In this document: positions 1 to 7,741 of the stretch, in pieces | Layout: each line of letters opens with the position of its first letter | How positions within the stretch are numbered: position 1 is the stretch's first letter | From: Novosphingobium fluoreni | GTDB taxonomy: Bacteria; Pseudomonadota; Alphaproteobacteria; Sphingomonadales; Sphingomonadaceae | NCBI RefSeq assembly: GCF_014196615.1 | Contig: NZ_JACIDY010000002.1 | Span: 1-64,000, forward strand | Reading direction: 5' to 3' | DNA: 64,000 nucleotides | Notes under the pieces: model-generated | Told to the model about the DNA's origin: nothing | Seen by the model: the letters and a program-made list of their open reading frames with translations, nothing else | Database searches by the model: none | Position numbers and translations under genes: made by a program

Positions 1-95
1 CTTAGAGTCGTGATAGACCATCACGTTGATAGGCCGGGTGTAGAAGCAGGGTAACTTGTGGAGCTAACCGGTCCTAATCACTCTGTTCATGCTTG
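1..95 (+). rRNA. 23S rRNA, 3' end (partial)
   Basis: The first ~95 bases match the conserved 3' end of bacterial 23S rRNA: the gtagaagcagggtaac segment followed by gagctaaccggtcctaat. The gene starts upstream of the window. The exact 3' end is uncertain by about 10 bases. It is followed at the expected distance by 5S rRNA and tRNA-fMet, the usual tail of a sphingomonad rRNA operon. Confidence 0.9.
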
Positions 96-242
96 CGAAG
101 TCCCACCATCAATGACAAACCTGCCCAAAAGCAGGCACGCTCATCGACTGGACGACAAGCCAGCCAGACACATCATCTGCAAAAAATACCGCACGGGAAA
201 ACATCGATTGAAAACCCTCGTGAGCCATGCGCTCGCTCCATT

Positions 243-358
243 GCTTGGTGACCATAGCGTCAGTGACCCACCCGATCCCATCTCGAACTCGGCCGTGAAA
301 CCTGACAGCGCCAATGGTACTAACGCTCAAGCGTTGGAAGAGTAGGACGTCGCCAGGC
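243..358 (+). rRNA. rrf: 5S rRNA
   Basis: About 116 bases carry the diagnostic 5S core cccgatcccatctcgaactc, then the tggtact and gagagtaggacgtcgccaggc-type elements near the 3' end (here gaagagtaggacgtcgccag). The 5' strand gcttggtgac pairs with the 3' strand cgccaggc. It lies ~150 bases after 23S and in the same direction. Confidence 0.92.
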
Positions 359-426
359 ATTGAAGCCAGCGCACAGCTCACGAGAACAAAAACCCATTCA
401 CAAGTCAGGGCAATCCGCCCACTCAA

Positions 427-455
427 AGAGGGCCCTCACAGGCCCTCTTCGCGTT
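427..455 (+). terminator. Hairpin after 5S rRNA
   Basis: An 8-bp perfect stem (agagggcc / ggccctct) with a 6-base loop at 427-448 is followed by a short T-containing stretch. It lies between 5S and tRNA-fMet. It could be a partial terminator or an RNA-processing hairpin, since the tRNA follows in the same direction. Confidence 0.5.
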
Positions 456-574
456 TCAACAAAACGCACTAACACCTTCGCGGGGCAAAGCAGCCCGCAA
501 GTCCAAGGTCGACACCGTCTCCTCGGACAACACAAAACTGCTGCAAAAGGGCTGACACACTCAGCCCATGGTGA

Positions 575-651
<77 letters not shown>

Positions 652-667
652 TACATCTCAATCCCAC

Positions 668-699
668 AACCGCTCTAGTGAACTCAGAGCGGTTTTTTT
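668..699 (+). terminator. Rho-independent terminator after tRNA-fMet
   Basis: A perfect 9-bp stem aaccgctct / agagcggtt with a 9-base loop is followed by seven T residues. It terminates the rRNA-tRNA transcript. Because it lies to the right of attL it is carried by the island, not by the original chromosome. Confidence 0.85.
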
Positions 700-789
700 G
701 TGCCTGTTTTCTACAGCTTAAGCCCGAGTCGCAAGGCTCCAGATCGTCTCAAAGCAGCCCCCTAAATGCCAGGACGGCGATTTGCATCT

Positions 790-839
790 GGGGGTATTTT
801 GTGGGGTACTGCCCGGCAGCACCGCAGGAGTACCCCCAC
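790..839. repeat. Putative integrase arm-type sites (left)
   Basis: The direct motifs GGGGGTATT (790) and TGGGGTACT (802) are followed by the inverted copy GTACCCCCA (831-839) that runs into the integrase start codon. A similar composite occurs at 46428-46447 near attR. The arrangement fits arm-binding sites of the integrase and could also give autoregulation, as the sites cover the int promoter and start region. Confidence 0.6.
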
Positions 840-2072
840 ATGGCCCTCAAGGAACTGGAAGTGCGCTACGCCACCAAGCGCCAAAAGGACTACAAGCTTG
901 CTGATGGTGAGGGCCTCTACGTCCTCGTCCGTCCCAACGGCTCCAAGCTCTGGCGGCTCAAGTACCGCTTTGCCGGCAAGGAAAAGCTGCTCTCGATCGG
1001 CTCCTATCCGAAAGTGAGCCTGGCAGATGCGCGGCTTCGCCGCGCGGAAGCCAAGGTGGCATTGGGGCAGGGGAGGGATCCTGGCGCTCAAGACACGCCG
1101 GTACACGGCACGACCTTCGAGGAGGCCGCGCGAGCCTGGCATGCAAATCGTCTTTCCTCACTCGAGCCCAGCCACGCCGAGCGCCTGATGACGCGGCTCG
1201 AGCGCGACGCCTTTCCTCCGCTTGGCGCGAAGCAGCTTAAGGAGATCACCAGCGCGGACGTGTTGGCGATGGTGCGCGCTGTCGAAGCGCGCGGTGCCTT
1301 GGACGTCAGCCGCCGTCTCAAGCAGCATGTCAGCCAGATTTACCGCTTTGCCATTCCGCAGGGCTGGGCGGATCAGGATCCTGCCGCTCACATCACCGAT
1401 CTGCTCAAGCCCAAGCCGCGGGTGCGGCACATGGCACGAGTTGGCGTGCGTGAGCTGCCGGAGCTCGTCCGTGCGATCGACCAGTACGATGGCGAGGAGA
1501 ACCCGCGCAGGCGGGCGATCACGCGTGCGGCAATGCTGTTTACGCTGCTGACTTGGGCTCGCACCAACGAGACCCGGCTTGCAACCTGGGATGAGTTTGA
1601 GGGTCTGGATACGCCGGAGCCGCTGTGGCGAGTGCCAGCAGAGCGCATGAAGATGGAACGCGAGCATCTCGTACCCCTTTCTCGGGAGGTTGTGGCCTTG
1701 TTGAAGCGTCTGCCCAGCTATGGGGGGCGCGGCTTTGTCTTTCCTGGCGATAAGCCGGAACAGCCGCTGTCGCAGAACACCATGATTTATGCCTGCTACC
1801 GCATGGGTTACCGTGGCCGGCAGACGGTCCATGGCTTTCGGGGGCTTGCCTCGACCTGGGCGAACGAGGCCGAGGACTATCGATCCGACTGGATCGAGTT
1901 GGCCCTGGCCCATGCCGAGCAGGACGAGGTGCGCGGTGCCTACAACAGTGCGCTTTACCTGACGCCGCGGCGACGGATGCTACAGGACTGGGGAATTTTC
2001 ATCGCTGGCATGCTGGAAGGCGAGGGCAAGCCCGCTAGAAGCGCTGCTCCACAACTGGAGAGTACCACATGA
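840..2072 (+). CDS. int: Tyrosine-type integrase, P4/DUF4102 family
   Basis: The 410-residue site-specific recombinase should integrate and excise the island at tRNA-fMet. The N-terminal DUF4102 domain (about residues 1-90, with YKLADGEGLYVLVRPNGSK) binds arm sites; the catalytic domain shows Arg241 in TWARTNETR, His331 and Arg334 in HGFRG, His358 and the nucleophile Tyr368 in RGAYNS. The ATG at 840 is chosen because it begins the typical MALKELEVRYA start; an open frame runs further upstream through the tRNA but is not protein-like. Its stop overlaps the HU start (ATGA), so the two are probably co-translated. Length is normal for P4-type integrases. Confidence 0.93.
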   Translation: MALKELEVRYATKRQKDYKLADGEGLYVLVRPNGSKLWRLKYRFAGKEKLLSIGSYPKVSLADARLRRAEAKVALGQGRDPGAQDTPVHGTTFEEAARAWHANRLSSLEPSHAERLMTRLERDAFPPLGAKQLKEITSADVLAMVRAVEARGALDVSRRLKQHVSQIYRFAIPQGWADQDPAAHITDLLKPKPRVRHMARVGVRELPELVRAIDQYDGEENPRRRAITRAAMLFTLLTWARTNETRLATWDEFEGLDTPEPLWRVPAERMKMEREHLVPLSREVVALLKRLPSYGGRGFVFPGDKPEQPLSQNTMIYACYRMGYRGRQTVHGFRGLASTWANEAEDYRSDWIELALAHAEQDEVRGAYNSALYLTPRRRMLQDWGIFIAGMLEGEGKPARSAAPQLESTT

Positions 2073-2344
2073 ACAATGCCGAGCTCGCAGAGCGAATTGC
2101 TGAGACCAACGAGCTGACCAAGGCTGACGCTCGCAAGATCGTCGACGCCGTCTTCGCCGCCATCGCTGACGCAGTTGCTGCCGGCGACGAGGTCGCGCTG
2201 AATGGCTTTGGCAAATTCAAGGTGAAGGACAGCGCTGCGCGTGAGGGCCGCAACCCGTCGACTGGCGAAACCATCCAGATTGCCGCTTCCAAGAAGCTTG
2301 GCTTCACGCCAGCCAAGGCGGTGAAGGATCGCCTGAACGGTTGA
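2069..2344 (+). CDS. HU family DNA-binding protein
   Basis: The 91-residue histone-like protein MNNAELAERIAETNELTKAD contains the HU/IHF signature GFGKFKVKDSAAREGRNPSTGE, including the beta-arm tip RNPSTGE. HU/IHF proteins bend DNA and assist integrase complexes; the four-base overlap with int suggests it serves as the element's own accessory factor for recombination. It is followed by a terminator hairpin, so int-HU is a two-gene operon. The function in recombination is inferred from position. Confidence 0.92.
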   Translation: MNNAELAERIAETNELTKADARKIVDAVFAAIADAVAAGDEVALNGFGKFKVKDSAAREGRNPSTGETIQIAASKKLGFTPAKAVKDRLNG

Positions 2345-2350
2345 TTGAAC

Positions 2351-2384
2351 AGGCCTCGCGTAAATATGTGCGCGGGGCCTTTTG
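2351..2384 (+). terminator. Terminator of the int-HU operon
   Basis: The stem aggcctcgcg / cgcggggcct (one G:T pair) encloses a 10-base loop at 2351-2380 and is followed by ttttgg, seven bases after the HU stop codon. Confidence 0.7.
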
Positions 2385-2528
2385 GCTGCTTCATTACCGC
2401 GGCGCCAGACGCATCGCGAAGAGTTGCAGACGGCTGAGTGCATATCGACTACACTGCCTGGTAGTGATTTGTTGATCAGATGACGGGAAAAGCTGCCGTC
2501 AGATCCGCTTGCGTGAAGGAAAAGCTGA

Positions 2529-3413
2529 ATGTCGGAGATCGAGTCCACCAATGATGTTGCGGCGCTGACAGTGCAACTGCTGAGCGCATACCTTGCGAAC
2601 AATACGGTGGCGTCGCAGGACATTGCTGGCTTGATCCGCACGACCAGAGAAGCGCTCACCGGCGAGCAGGTCGAAACGCAGCCGGAGCCGGAGACTTTCA
2701 CACCCGCAGTCTCGGTGCGCAAGAGCCTGGCCTCGCCCGAGCACATCATCAGCCTTATCGATGGCAGGCCCTACAAAACCCTGAAGCGGCATCTTGCGTC
2801 GCATGGACTGACGCCTGATGCCTATCGGTCGCGGTACAATCTCCCGGCCAGCTATCCCACGGTCGCTCCGGCCTATGCTGACAAGCGCCGCGAAGTTGCA
2901 CAGCAGCTTGGGCTGGGCCGCAAGAAGCCGGAGGAGACTGCTACAGCGACATTGACCGTGCCTCAAAGCACGCAGACTGAGGCGCCTTCGGCGTCGGAGC
3001 AGCGGGCAACGCCAGTAGCCAAGAAGCGCGCGGGCACGTCTGCCCCAACCAAGGCCGCTGCCGCTCGTCGTGTTAAATCAAAGACGAAGGCAGCGGGAGC
3101 TGCTGACTCCACGGCTGAACTTCCCGCCGCCATGCAGGACAGTGCTGCTGTTGAACAGTCTGTAGAGGCAGCGCAGAAGCCAAAGCGCCGCGCAAAGCTG
3201 GGAGTGTTCAAGAAGTCGGATGATGAACGGGCGAGCGCGCCTGCCGCGCAAGCAGAGGCTTCGCCGCCGCCGCAGGGCTCGATTGAAGACGTTGCTGCCG
3301 CCGCAGAGCCGGCAAAGCGCAAGAGCCCCAAGCGCATGGCGCGTGGCACCGCCTCCACCCAGACCGATCAACCCGGCGCTCGGGCGCCTATCGAGGGCGA
3401 GAAGAGCGAGTAA
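2529..3413 (+). CDS. MucR/Ros-family regulator with long Ala/Lys-rich C-terminal tail
   Basis: The 294-residue protein resembles MucR/Ros regulators over residues 8-140: ALTVQLLSAYLANN, then SPEHIISLIDGRPYKTLKRHLASHGLTPDAYRSRYNLPASYPTVAPAY. The zinc-finger region lacks the usual cysteines, as in zinc-independent Ros homologues. MucR proteins are about 140-150 residues; here the second half is a low-complexity Ala/Lys/Pro region with repeated KRKSPKRM/RRAKLG-like basic patches, resembling histone-H1-like tails. It probably represses AT-rich promoters of the island and may compact DNA. Start ATG at 2529 follows aaggaaaagctga. A GC-rich hairpin without T tract follows at ~3423-3450. Confidence 0.82.
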   Translation: MSEIESTNDVAALTVQLLSAYLANNTVASQDIAGLIRTTREALTGEQVETQPEPETFTPAVSVRKSLASPEHIISLIDGRPYKTLKRHLASHGLTPDAYRSRYNLPASYPTVAPAYADKRREVAQQLGLGRKKPEETATATLTVPQSTQTEAPSASEQRATPVAKKRAGTSAPTKAAAARRVKSKTKAAGAADSTAELPAAMQDSAAVEQSVEAAQKPKRRAKLGVFKKSDDERASAPAAQAEASPPPQGSIEDVAAAAEPAKRKSPKRMARGTASTQTDQPGARAPIEGEKSE

Positions 3414-3469
3414 CGCAGCCTCAGGCGAGGCGCGGTAGCGCGCCCCTCGCTGGCCTGGCAGGCTTTGTG

Positions 3470-3655
3470 TCAGGCCCGGCGGATGCGGTTTGGGTGCTGT
3501 GTCGAAGCTGGCTTACTTGCGTGCCAGTGGCCATTGCTTGCAAGGGTAAGCGGCACACCGCAGTCCTCACATAGTGCGAGGCGCTGGTCGTTTACGCCTC
3601 GGTGGATCGAGACTGTCGAAGGCTGGTGCCGGCCAAGTATGCACAGGAGAGACAC
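3470..3655 (-). CDS. Small hypothetical protein with one CxxC
   Basis: The 61-residue frame starts with GTG (VSLLCILGRHQPS) and contains CEDCG, half of a possible zinc ribbon, followed by a polar tail. The CILGRH..PS...CEDCGxPL pattern is reminiscent of small sphingomonad proteins of unknown function, but this is from memory. The ribosome binding site is weak. It overlaps a non-protein-like frame on the other strand. Function unknown. Confidence 0.4.
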   Translation of the reverse strand: MSLLCILGRHQPSTVSIHRGVNDQRLALCEDCGVPLTLASNGHWHASKPASTQHPNRIRRA

Positions 3656-3669
3656 TCAGCCTGGATAGA

Positions 3670-4079
3670 TCCGGGTGTAACGATCCTCAATTCGGTGACG
3701 CCGCGTTCTAAACAGAAGCTGTGGACACGGTGTGGACTACGCAGGCAGAGGACGGAGGCTTGAGGCTTGCTCAATCAGCGCTTTCGTACCGCCGGCAATG
3801 ATAGCGGCGAGGCTGCACCCCAGGCTAGGCTGGCGCATGCAGGCCTGACCGCTCTGGAGCGCCAAGATGAAATAAGCCGACGTTTGTTCAGGTGGCTAAG
3901 GCAATGGCGGCTGCCGCCGACAAAGCCGTCGTTCCGAGGCTCGATACGACCCCCTGAAACCTGCCTTCTGTTCATATCTCGAGGCCGAGCTGCGAAGGGC
4001 AGATTATAGGGCCCGAGCCGGCCAGCCTTTGCGACGGATAAGTCGTGGTAAGCTGCCATAAATTCGTAAGCTTGCGGCT
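3670..4079. other. Intergenic region, nothing recognised
   Basis: Several short open frames exist on both strands but none has protein-like composition, a clear ribosome binding site or a recognisable motif. No RNA gene or repeat was seen. Confidence 0.5.
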
Positions 4080-4373
4080 GTGGACGTTCTCGCCTTCTTT
4101 GTTCTTCCGTTCAGCGGTCTTGTAGCTTTTGGGGCGGTTCTTTGGTGCGCGATCGTCAGAGATCATGCACCGCGCCTCATTTGGCCATGCGCCTTCTGCA
4201 CTCTCGTAGCGGCTACGGCTGTCGTGGGACTGCCTACGACCTACCCGACGCTCGCATGGGTCTTCTTCCTTGCAGCTATGGCGTTTCAAGCGGCAATCGG
4301 AACTATGATCGGAGCAGCAGCAGCAAGGCTTGCCATGGCTCTGTTCCGCAAACTGAGGAGAAAGCCGAACTGA
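4080..4373 (+). CDS. Possible small membrane protein
   Basis: The 97-residue frame with GTG start has hydrophobic stretches at about residues 3-25, 35-52 and 58-85 and a basic C-terminus (FRKLRRKPN), consistent with a three-helix inner-membrane protein with a cytoplasmic tail. No family was recognised. There is no strong ribosome binding site, and its neighbours are short non-coding regions, so it could be a chance frame. Confidence 0.4.
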   Translation: MDVLAFFVLPFSGLVAFGAVLWCAIVRDHAPRLIWPCAFCTLVAATAVVGLPTTYPTLAWVFFLAAMAFQAAIGTMIGAAAARLAMALFRKLRRKPN

Positions 4374-4774
4374 GACGGTGCCCGTGCCAGCTCTGGCCGT
4401 CCAATATTGGGCGTGTCCGGAACGGCGGCTTCTGACGTTAGAAGCGAGAAGCCGTCATTCCAGATCAGACTTTCGAGCAAGGCCGCTGCCGCTGACATAG
4501 CGGACGGCAACCCAGGAAAATTGGTCTCCTGAAACTTGCCGTCTGTTCATCGCATCGGAAATTGGCCGACTTTGGTTCGCTTCAGGCCACCCTCAACGGC
4601 ATCGCGAACTGTGGATTTCCACCTCGGGAATTCCCGGAATTTTCCTGATGGTCCCAAGCAAGAAGTATGGATCGGCTCCCAGCGCGATCTGAGCCAATCA
4701 GTCGGAGTTCACAACCCGCGGCACCGTTGTGCCTTTCAAGCGTTTCGCCGGCATGAAAATGCAAAGAAAACGTC
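4374..4774 (+). promoter_or_regulatory. Intergenic region with a weak EcfG-like promoter (4704-4728)
   Basis: No gene was recognised in these 400 bases. At 4704-4708 GGAGT is followed after 16 bases by CGTT (4725-4728), a partial match to the alphaproteobacterial EcfG consensus GGAAC-N16/17-CGTT, ~47 bases before the start of the next gene. It fits the stronger copies at 10343-10368, 11608-11633 and 13297-13322 but alone would not be convincing. Confidence 0.4.
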
Positions 4775-5068
4775 ATGCCCCGCGGAGACAAGTCGAGCTA
4801 TTCCGACAAGCAGAAGCGCAAGGCCGAGCATATCGAAAAGGGATATGAAGATCGCGGGGTTAGCAGCAAGGAAGCTGAACGACGCGCCTGGGCGACGGTG
4901 AACAAGGAATCAGGCGGTGGAAACAAGTCCGGCTCGGGACGCGGCAAGGCAGAGAGCCGAGCCTCTTCGCGCAAGGGCGGCAAGATCAGTGGGTCGAGCC
5001 AGAGCCATGAGAAGCGATCGGCGGCGGCCAAGAAGGGCTGGGAGACGCGCCGCAAGCGAGCGGGGTAG
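4775..5068 (+). CDS. Small basic KGG-rich protein (annotated elsewhere as plasmid stabilisation protein)
   Basis: The 97-residue, highly charged protein starts MPRGDKSSYSDKQKRKAEHIEKGYEDRGVSSKEAERRAWATVNKESGG and ends in a Gly/Ser/Lys-rich tail with SHEKRSAAAKKGWETRRKRAG. The N-terminal block is a conserved family in alphaproteobacteria usually labelled plasmid stabilisation or DNA-binding protein; the tail resembles KGG stress proteins. It starts the stress-type module and ends 3 bases before the flavodoxin-like gene. Direct function unknown; a DNA- or stress-related role is inferred. Confidence 0.75.
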   Translation: MPRGDKSSYSDKQKRKAEHIEKGYEDRGVSSKEAERRAWATVNKESGGGNKSGSGRGKAESRASSRKGGKISGSSQSHEKRSAAAKKGWETRRKRAG

Positions 5069-5071
5069 GAC

Positions 5072-5683
5072 ATGCCGGCGATCAAGGCTTTGCCTCTCAA
5101 CTGCACGTTGAAGAGCGACCCCAGTGAGACCTCGTCCACCGATGCGATGATCACAGTGCTGGCCGATGCCTTTCGCGACCGGGATGTCGCTGTAAGCGAG
5201 ACCATCCGCGTGGCGGCGCTCAACATCAGGCCGGGCGTCACTTCGGACGAGGGCGAAGGCGACGACTGGCCGGCGCTGCGCAAGAAAATCCTTGCCCATG
5301 ATATATTGATCCTCGGGGGACCGATCTGGATGGGACAGGTCAGCAGTATCGCCAAGCGCGTGCTGGAGCGCATGGACGCCTTCCTCGAAGAAACCGACGA
5401 TCACGGACGCATGCCGAGCTACGGGAAGGTCGCGGTCGCCGCCATCGTCGGCAATGAGGATGGCGCACATTTCTGCTCGGCGCAGATTTTTCAGGCGCTC
5501 AACGATGTCGGCTGGACGATCCCGGCTGTGGCTGCCTGTTATTGGGTCGGCGAGGCAATGGGATCGACCGATTTCAAGGATCTCAACGCAACCCCGGAAA
5601 TGGTCGCTAAGACGGCGAAGATGGTGGCCAGCAACGCCACGCATCTCGCCGGCCTGCTTAGCCAGCAGAATTATCCCGGATGA
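5072..5683 (+). CDS. Flavodoxin-like / NAD(P)H-dependent FMN oxidoreductase family protein
   Basis: The 203-residue protein has the flavodoxin-like fold pattern: an N-terminal strand and loop LNCTLKSDPSETSSTDAMI for the FMN phosphate, DILILGGPIWMGQVSSIAKRVLERMD as the second FMN loop, then VAVAAIVGNEDGAHF. It likely reduces quinones or other acceptors with NAD(P)H in the cytoplasm. The ATG at 5072 follows ggggtaggac; the preceding gene stops at 5068, so the two form an operon. The substrate is not predictable. Confidence 0.82.
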   Translation: MPAIKALPLNCTLKSDPSETSSTDAMITVLADAFRDRDVAVSETIRVAALNIRPGVTSDEGEGDDWPALRKKILAHDILILGGPIWMGQVSSIAKRVLERMDAFLEETDDHGRMPSYGKVAVAAIVGNEDGAHFCSAQIFQALNDVGWTIPAVAACYWVGEAMGSTDFKDLNATPEMVAKTAKMVASNATHLAGLLSQQNYPG

Positions 5684-5726
5684 GGCTGTTCGCGATCGGC
5701 GCCGCTGTTGAACTGCCAATGGCCCG

Positions 5727-6947
5727 ATGACACTCACCGAATGCCGCGACCTGCGCACCGGGGATGTTCCCTGGCAGGAAACGGACTGGCCGTCGCGGCC
5801 GTCCGATCCATTTCCAGCCGAGCCTGTCGACGTCGCCATCGTCGGATCGGGAATCGTCGGCGCGCTCATCGCTCAGCGGCTGGCGGATAGCGGGCGGCGC
5901 ATCGCCCTGTTCGACCGCCGTCCGCCTGGTTGCGGCAGCACGGCGGCCTCCACCGCCGAGATCATGTGGGCCATGGATGTGCCGATGAGCCATCTTGCGA
6001 CTGAGATCGGCGAAGCGGAGGCAGCGCGACGGTGGACGCGTGTGCTCACCGCCGTGCGTGATCTCGGGAAACACATCGATGCGCTGGGGCTGAATGGTGG
6101 AAGGGTTGCCCGCCCCACACTCTATCTTACCGGCTCTGTCCTCGATGAGGCCGGGCTGGTCAGGGAAGCGGATATCCATCGTCGCAACGGCTTGCCCTCC
6201 GTCTTTCTGCGAGCGGAGGAGGTGGCGGAGCGCTTCGATATCGCGGCCCGCGCGGCAATCGCGTCGCAGGGCGGCTTCGAGATCGAGCCGGTTCGCCTGT
6301 GCCATGCCCTGCTGGATCGCGCGCGCAGAGAGGGCGCGAACTTGCACTGGCCTGTTGATGTGACCGGACTCCACCCTGACGATAGCGGAATCGTTCTGGA
6401 GATGGCCGATGGAAGAAGCTGCCGAGCCGAAAACGTGATCCTCGCCACGGGATATGAGCGCGCGTCGCTGTTCCTGCCGCCCGCGTTCGGCCTGCACTCC
6501 ACCTTCGCGATCGCCACGCCGCCGGGCGGCGCACCGCTCTGGCGTGAGCGGGCGATGATCTGGGAAGCGTCCGACCCGTATCTCTATGTCCGCACTGACC
6601 GTATCGGACGCATCATCGCGGGCGGAGAAGATATAGAGTCCGCCGATGAGGCCGTGCGAAACGCGCTGCTGGGCTCGAAAGCGGGTGCCATTGCCGCCAA
6701 GCTTGAGACCTTGCTTGGCGCCCGCCCGATCACCATCGACCGGAAGTGGGCGGCAACCTTTGGCGCCTCGCCCGATGGCTTGCCGGCGATCGGCCCCGTC
6801 GCGACGATGCCGAACGTTTGGATGGCGGCGGGTTTCGGCGGCAACGGCATCGCTTTCGCCAGCCTCGCCGCTCAAATGCTCGAGCGGGAATTGGGCGGCG
6901 AGCCCGATCCGGATCGCGATTGTTTCAGTCCTTACCGTTTTGAGTGA
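5727..6947 (+). CDS. FAD-dependent oxidoreductase, DAO/DadA family
   Basis: The 406-residue enzyme has the Rossmann dinucleotide motif VDVAIVGSGIVGALIAQRLADSGRRIALFDRR (about residues 34-65) and the C-terminal FAD closure motif GLPAIGPVATMPNVWMAAGFGGNGIAFA typical of glycine oxidase/D-amino acid dehydrogenase relatives. It would oxidise an amine or amino acid, passing electrons to oxygen or quinone. The first ~30 residues precede the FAD motif, as in YurR/OrdL-type members. It follows the FMN reductase-like gene by 43 bases, same strand. Substrate unknown. Confidence 0.85.
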   Translation: MTLTECRDLRTGDVPWQETDWPSRPSDPFPAEPVDVAIVGSGIVGALIAQRLADSGRRIALFDRRPPGCGSTAASTAEIMWAMDVPMSHLATEIGEAEAARRWTRVLTAVRDLGKHIDALGLNGGRVARPTLYLTGSVLDEAGLVREADIHRRNGLPSVFLRAEEVAERFDIAARAAIASQGGFEIEPVRLCHALLDRARREGANLHWPVDVTGLHPDDSGIVLEMADGRSCRAENVILATGYERASLFLPPAFGLHSTFAIATPPGGAPLWRERAMIWEASDPYLYVRTDRIGRIIAGGEDIESADEAVRNALLGSKAGAIAAKLETLLGARPITIDRKWAATFGASPDGLPAIGPVATMPNVWMAAGFGGNGIAFASLAAQMLERELGGEPDPDRDCFSPYRFE

Positions 6948-6974
6948 CCGAGCGGCGCGGTCCTCGCGAGCCGG

Positions 6975-7241
6975 TCACGGGTTCTTCTCGGTCAGCGGCT
7001 CGCCCCCTTTCTCCTCCTCGAGCAGCACCGCCGCCGACCCGGCTGCGGACAACCGCACCTGATCACCTTCCACGGCAGCCACAAGGCCGCCCGAGAAATA
7101 ATGATGATGATCGCCATGCGATCCACTGTCGGCCTTGGTCATCTTGATCCGATCGCCTTCGACCTTATCGACAGTGCCGATATGGACACCGTCGGCGCCG
7201 ATGATTTCCATATGCTCCCTGATCTGGCTGAGGTCGGCCAT
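6975..7241 (-). CDS. DUF2171 domain protein
   Basis: The 88-residue protein begins MADLSQIREHMEIIGADGVHIGTVDKVEGDRIKMTK and contains the PRC-barrel-like repeat seen in DUF2171 proteins, with a His-rich GSHGDHHHYFSGGLV segment. The ATG at 7241 is preferred because AAGGAG lies 8 bases upstream; an in-frame upstream ATG (7247) is too close to it. DUF2171 genes are common members of alphaproteobacterial general-stress regulons. It is the last gene of the minus-strand operon driven from 10343-10368. Confidence 0.8.
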   Translation of the reverse strand: MADLSQIREHMEIIGADGVHIGTVDKVEGDRIKMTKADSGSHGDHHHYFSGGLVAAVEGDQVRLSAAGSAAVLLEEEKGGEPLTEKNP

Positions 7242-7263
7242 GTGCATCACTCCTTGCTGTTCG

Positions 7264-7437
7264 TCACTGCTGGGACGGGTAATCTTCCGGTTTGACGGTG
7301 CCGACCATGGGCCGGTCCTCGACCTTTTCCACCGGCCGGCCCCCGCCCGTTCGCGTATCGTTGTCGGTGCTATCCGGACGGGCATCGCCCAGAGGGCCAC
7401 GCGAGGTCTGGTCGCGCTCCCTGCCTTTCTCAGCCAT
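7264..7437 (-). CDS. Small hydrophilic hypothetical protein
   Basis: The 57-residue, charged, Gly/Pro-rich protein MAEKGRERDQTSRGPLGDARP...VEDRPMVGTVKPEDYP probably is unstructured. Its ATG at 7437 has AAGGAG 7 bases upstream and lies inside the last codons of the DUF3175 gene (8-base overlap), indicating translational coupling. Function unknown; position in the stress operon is the only clue. Confidence 0.65.
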   Translation of the reverse strand: MAEKGRERDQTSRGPLGDARPDSTDNDTRTGGGRPVEKVEDRPMVGTVKPEDYPSQQ

Positions 7438-7738
7438 GGGCTTTCTCCTTGTGCGTGTCCTTCGGCTCACTGTCGAATGCTTCACGCAGTTCATCCTTGG
7501 CTTTCTCCAGCACCTGCCGCTGGCCCTTGCCGAGATTGTCTCCCGCGCGATTGATATAGAAGTTGAGCATGCCCATCGCCGATTGCAGCGGCGTGCCCTT
7601 GCGGCGCTTGCTGCGTTCAGCCGAGCACTTGAGCGACGCAGCGATCTTGACGGGATCGTCCTGCTTGAAAACGCCGTCCTCGAGATCGAGCGCGTCCGAA
7701 TGCTCGGTCACGTCCTGCGACCATTTCTTGCCGGCCAT
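7430..7738 (-). CDS. DUF3175 domain protein
   Basis: The 102-residue protein matches the DUF3175 pattern throughout: KKWSQDVTEHSDALDLEDGVFKQDDPVKIAASLKCSAERSKRRKGTPLQSAMGMLNFYINRAGDNL. Family members are small soluble proteins of unknown function frequently found in stress or desiccation regulons of rhizobia and sphingomonads. It lies 3 bases after the SDR gene stop and overlaps the next gene by 8 bases, so it belongs to the minus-strand operon. Confidence 0.82.
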   Translation of the reverse strand: MAGKKWSQDVTEHSDALDLEDGVFKQDDPVKIAASLKCSAERSKRRKGTPLQSAMGMLNFYINRAGDNLGKGQRQVLEKAKDELREAFDSEPKDTHKEKAHG

Positions 7739-7741
7739 AGC

